A stretch of 8,303 nucleotides of DNA, from contig JBKGZD010000114.1 of NCBI GenBank assembly GCA_046545795.1, positions 1 to 8,303 on the forward strand, read 5' to 3'. A program made the translations under genes and the position numbers. Source of the stretch: JAGXLC01 sp046545795 (GTDB lineage Bacteria; Bacteroidota; Bacteroidia; Bacteroidales; UBA12077). How positions within the stretch are numbered: the stretch's first letter is position 1; every line of letters starts with the position of its first letter. The notes under the pieces are model-generated. The model saw nothing but the letters and a program-made list of their open reading frames with translations. It was not told where the DNA came from and searched no databases. Below are positions 5,724-8,303 of this stretch, one piece after another.

Positions 5724-6915
5724 ATATAGCATAATCCTATTATTATTGATGTTTTCATTCAGCCAGGCTACTGGCCAGGTTGAGCCTGAAGAAAAGAGCT
5801 CGGTCTCTCTTGGAGGTTATGTTAAATACATGAATACAAACATGGATCCTCCTGGTTATTTGTATAATTATCTGGATTTGCCTGAAGGTGCATGGTTTAA
5901 TGAAAGCATGATTCATAACAGATTGAATTTCAGGTTATTTGCAACAAACAACCTGAAAGTAGCATTTGAGGTTCGTAATCGACTCATTTACGGAGATTTT
6001 GTAGAGAGTTTTCCTGGCTATCACCGGATGATAGAAAGGGATGATGGATATCTGAATGATCTGACTTTTAATATCGTAGAAGATGATGCTTATTTGTTAA
6101 ATACATCAATAGACAGGCTGTGGCTGAATTATATCCTTGGTGATTTTGAGATTACATTGGGTCGTCAGCGTATAAACTGGGGTCAGAGCTATGTGTGGAA
6201 TCCAAACGATATCTTTAATACCTATTCTTTTTTTGATTTTGACTATGAAGAAAGACCAGGAAGTGATGCAATACGGCTGCAGTATTATCCCACATACAGT
6301 TCGTCTATTGAAACGGCAGCCAAAATCAATAAAGATGGCAAGATAACTGCAGCTGGATATTATAGGTTGAATGTCAGCAACTTTGATATTCAGTTTTTAT
6401 CAGGTATTCTCAACCAGGAAGATTTTGTTGCAGGGATAGGGTGGAGTGGTAATCTGAAACAATTCGGAGTTAACGGAGAATTGACATACTTGCATCCCAC
6501 AAACGAATCTGAAGGGACTGATCCAGTTGTTTTATCCTCTCTTTCAGCGAATTATAAGTTTGACAACTCACTTTACTTACAGTTTGAAGGATTTTATAAC
6601 GGTTATTACCAATATATGGATACTGATGCTTTTGCCGATTTTTATTTTACCCCTGTTTCTCTGAAAACAATGTCTTACAGTGAGTTTTCCTGGTTCGGTC
6701 AGGGGTCTTATCCAATACATCCTTTGCTGACAGGTACACTGGCATTTATGTATTATCCTGATATTTCCGGCTATTTTATCAACCCATCTCTTCGGTATTC
6801 TCTTTCTGATAATATCGAAATTTCCACTTATGTTCAAATTTTCAAAGATAACTCCTCCAAGGAGTTCAATGAACAGATAAATTTCTTATTTTTCAGACTA
6901 AAATGGAGCTTTTAA
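5716..6915 (+). CDS. Outer-membrane beta-barrel protein of the transport operon
   Basis: This 399-residue protein has a signal peptide (hydrophobic core about 5-16, likely cleavage ATG|Q after residue 20) and then alternating polar/aromatic strands throughout. It ends in phenylalanine within FFRLKWSF, the usual C-terminal sorting strand for the BAM machinery. There is no plug domain or TonB box, so it is not a SusC/TonB-dependent receptor. Residues 148-168 contain GRQRINWGQ and NPNDIFN, which resemble a segment I associate with DUF1302-like and other export or porin-like barrels (GRQ..WG...NP.D.FN). That relation is a by-eye impression only. The start ATG overlaps the ATPase stop by 8 bp, and an alternative downstream start would lose the signal peptide, so this start is well supported. 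Its placement implies it is the outer-membrane end of the ABC/LolA-like pathway, as a receiver, inserter or exit pore. The barrel call is strong; the role is inference. Confidence 0.85.
   Translation: MNKYSIILLLLMFSFSQATGQVEPEEKSSVSLGGYVKYMNTNMDPPGYLYNYLDLPEGAWFNESMIHNRLNFRLFATNNLKVAFEVRNRLIYGDFVESFPGYHRMIERDDGYLNDLTFNIVEDDAYLLNTSIDRLWLNYILGDFEITLGRQRINWGQSYVWNPNDIFNTYSFFDFDYEERPGSDAIRLQYYPTYSSSIETAAKINKDGKITAAGYYRLNVSNFDIQFLSGILNQEDFVAGIGWSGNLKQFGVNGELTYLHPTNESEGTDPVVLSSLSANYKFDNSLYLQFEGFYNGYYQYMDTDAFADFYFTPVSLKTMSYSEFSWFGQGSYPIHPLLTGTLAFMYYPDISGYFINPSLRYSLSDNIEISTYVQIFKDNSSKEFNEQINFLFFRLKWSF
6905..6908 (+). promoter_or_regulatory. Shine-Dalgarno-like GGAG for dgt
   Basis: GGAG lies inside the last codons of the barrel gene, 10 nt before the dgt ATG at 6919. 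Most other genes in the window lack such a site, so its presence here, with a 3-nt intergenic gap, points to reinitiation or coupled translation of dgt after the barrel gene. Confidence 0.45.
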
Positions 6916-6918
6916 AAT

Positions 6919-8259
6919 ATGTTGTCATGGAATAAGTTATTATCTGCCAAGCGTTTTGGTTTAGAAGAGCAAAGGGTTACGAATACAGCTGATGTGAGAT
7001 CTCAGTTCCAAAGAGATTTTGACAGGGTTATATTTTCATCTCCTTTCAGGCGTTTGCAGAATAAGACACAGGTATTTCCTTTACCAGGTAGCGTCTTTGT
7101 TCATAATAGATTAACTCATAGTCTTGAAGTGGCAAGTGCAGGCCGGTCAATTGCCAATTTAATTGCCCTGGAATTACAGAATAAACCCGGCATCGGGAAT
7201 AAGGATATCATTAATGAATTGAGTTCAATTGTTTCTGCAGCCTGTTTATGTCACGATATGGGTAATCCACCTTTTGGTCATGCAGGAGAGGAGGCAATTT
7301 CGAGATTTTTTAAAGAAGGAGAGGGGAGACATCTTCGAAAAATGGTACGGCAGAAGGAATGGCTGGATTTAGTGAATTTTGAAGGAAATGCAAATGCCTT
7401 ACGAATGCTTACTCACCAGTTCAATGGCAGACGAAAAGGAGGATTTGCGCTAACATATACCACACTTGCATCCCTGATTAAATATCCTTATGCCTCTGAT
7501 TATAACCCACAAAAGCCTAAATACGGCTATTTCCAGTCTGAAAAAGAAACTTTCCAGTCAATAGCTGATGAATTGGGTTTGATTAAACTGAATTCTTCAC
7601 CCGAAGTATATGCGAGACATCCTTTAGCCTTTATTGTTGAGGCTGCAGATGATATTTGTTATGAAATTATGGATATTGAGGATGCCCATAAATTAAATAT
7701 TTTAACTACAGAAAGGACTCATGATTTGTTGTGTAACTTCTTTTCTGAAAAAGATGACAGGGACTTTTTTATCAGAAAAGAAAGCGTATTCAGGGAGGTA
7801 TCTGATACTAACGAACGTATAGCCTATTTGAGAGCTTCAGTTATCAATAAACTGGTACGTGAAACTGCTCAGATTTTTTTAGACAATTATGACAAAATTA
7901 TGAAAGGAGAATTTAATTTTTCTCTTATTGATAAACTCCATGGAGAATCTAAAAAAGCCTTCTCTGTATGTAAAGAATTAGCCATCAATGAAATTTATAA
8001 TCACCGGTCAGTTGTTAAAATTGAATTAACCGGCTACAATGTATTAGGCACTTTATTAAAGGCTTATACTAAGGCAGTGTTTAATCCTGGTGAAAAGTAT
8101 TCACGAAAACTATTGTCCTTTTTGCCAATGCAGTTTAGAATTGACAATACTTCTGCTAGCACTTATGAAAAAACAAGGTCTGTTATAGATTTTGTTTCCG
8201 GAATGACAGATTTATATGCTGTAGACCTTTTCAAGGATATAGAAGGTATACGTTTATAA
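6919..8259 (+). CDS. dgt: Deoxyguanosinetriphosphate triphosphohydrolase (dNTPase, HD family)
   Basis: This 446-residue cytosolic enzyme hydrolyses dGTP (and often other dNTPs) to the deoxynucleoside plus triphosphate. It belongs to the HD-domain family with E. coli Dgt and SAMHD1. The metal ligands are visible: H67 in NRLTHSLEVA, the H112-D113 pair in CLCHDMGNPPFGHAGE (residues 109-124), and the later aspartate in EAADDICYEIMDIEDA (241-256, D244 or D245). The N-terminal block SPFRRLQNKTQVFPL (41-55) is also characteristic. The length is somewhat shorter than E. coli Dgt (about 505), and the reading frame shows no break or missing key residue. It starts 3 nt after the barrel gene stop, so it is probably on the same transcript, although its job in nucleotide-pool control has no evident tie to envelope transport. 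Enzyme identity is secure; exact dNTP preference is not. Confidence 0.96.
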   Translation: MLSWNKLLSAKRFGLEEQRVTNTADVRSQFQRDFDRVIFSSPFRRLQNKTQVFPLPGSVFVHNRLTHSLEVASAGRSIANLIALELQNKPGIGNKDIINELSSIVSAACLCHDMGNPPFGHAGEEAISRFFKEGEGRHLRKMVRQKEWLDLVNFEGNANALRMLTHQFNGRRKGGFALTYTTLASLIKYPYASDYNPQKPKYGYFQSEKETFQSIADELGLIKLNSSPEVYARHPLAFIVEAADDICYEIMDIEDAHKLNILTTERTHDLLCNFFSEKDDRDFFIRKESVFREVSDTNERIAYLRASVINKLVRETAQIFLDNYDKIMKGEFNFSLIDKLHGESKKAFSVCKELAINEIYNHRSVVKIELTGYNVLGTLLKAYTKAVFNPGEKYSRKLLSFLPMQFRIDNTSASTYEKTRSVIDFVSGMTDLYAVDLFKDIEGIRL

Positions 8260-8284
8260 TATCATTTTACCTGAGTATAATTTG

Positions 8285-8303
8285 ATGAAAAAAGGAGTCC
8301 TCC
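8285..8303 (+). CDS. Possible start of next gene, cut by the window edge
   Basis: An ATG at 8285 opens a frame reading MKKGVL before the window ends, 25 bp after the dgt stop. The two lysines after Met would suit the beginning of a signal peptide, but six residues cannot establish this. Alternatively AAAGGAG at 8291-8297 could be the ribosome site of a gene starting just beyond the edge. No product can be named. Confidence 0.35.

Noticed and set aside
5324..5758. A 144-codon open frame antisense to the ABC ATPase and the barrel start.
   Set aside because: Its translation has no recognisable domain and is rich in Ser/Cys/Phe, as expected of an antisense shadow; the sense ATPase has every catalytic motif.
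24..8300. The 11-mer AAAAGGAGTCC occurs at both ends (24-34 and 8290-8300), suggesting a flanking direct repeat.
   Set aside because: It is short, includes a ribosome-site-like AAGGAG, and the interior holds no integrase, transposase or attachment-site features. Chance or a shared ribosome-site-like string is a simpler explanation.

Overview
The window looks like an AT-rich chromosomal segment of a member of the phylum Bacteroidota, possibly Bacteroidales or Marinilabiliales; the order is a guess. The evidence is: perfect or near-perfect Bacteroidota-type promoters (-33 TTTG, -7 TAnnTTTG), few Shine-Dalgarno sequences, a stand-alone RRM RNA-binding protein, and a small HTH protein and TetR regulator of kinds I associate with this phylum. 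No mobile element, CRISPR array, tRNA or rRNA gene was seen. No gene-free stretch exceeds about 190 bp.

Left part (1-739), minus strand: a small HTH DNA-binding protein followed by a strong bidirectional hairpin terminator, and upstream of it a single-RRM RNA-binding protein. A divergent intergenic region (740-928) holds a perfect -7 element for the RRM gene on the minus strand. On the plus strand it holds a complete -33/-7 promoter for a TetR gene. A perfect 16-bp inverted repeat overlaps the end of that promoter and is the likely TetR operator.

Main part (929-8259), plus strand: seven closely packed genes that read as one operon. They are a TetR regulator with an embedded EF-hand-like Ca-binding loop; an exported LolA/LppX-like lipid- or lipoprotein-carrier protein; two paralogous four-TM FtsX/LolC-E-type ABC permeases; a LolD/MacB-type ABC ATPase; an outer-membrane beta-barrel whose start overlaps the ATPase stop by 8 bp; and dgt (dNTP triphosphohydrolase) starting 3 nt after the barrel stop. 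A further gene may start at 8285 and run off the right edge.

The five envelope genes could form one trans-envelope pathway. The heterodimeric permease plus ATPase would extract a hydrophobic substrate from the inner membrane, the soluble LolA-like protein would carry it across the periplasm, and the dedicated barrel would receive or export it. The cluster has no membrane-fusion adaptor (MacA/HlyD) and no TolC, so it is not a standard tripartite efflux pump. It has no LolB-like lipoprotein, so it is not the textbook Lol pathway either. This candidate system, under a possibly metal-responsive TetR switch, is the main point of interest. Substrate and direction are inference.
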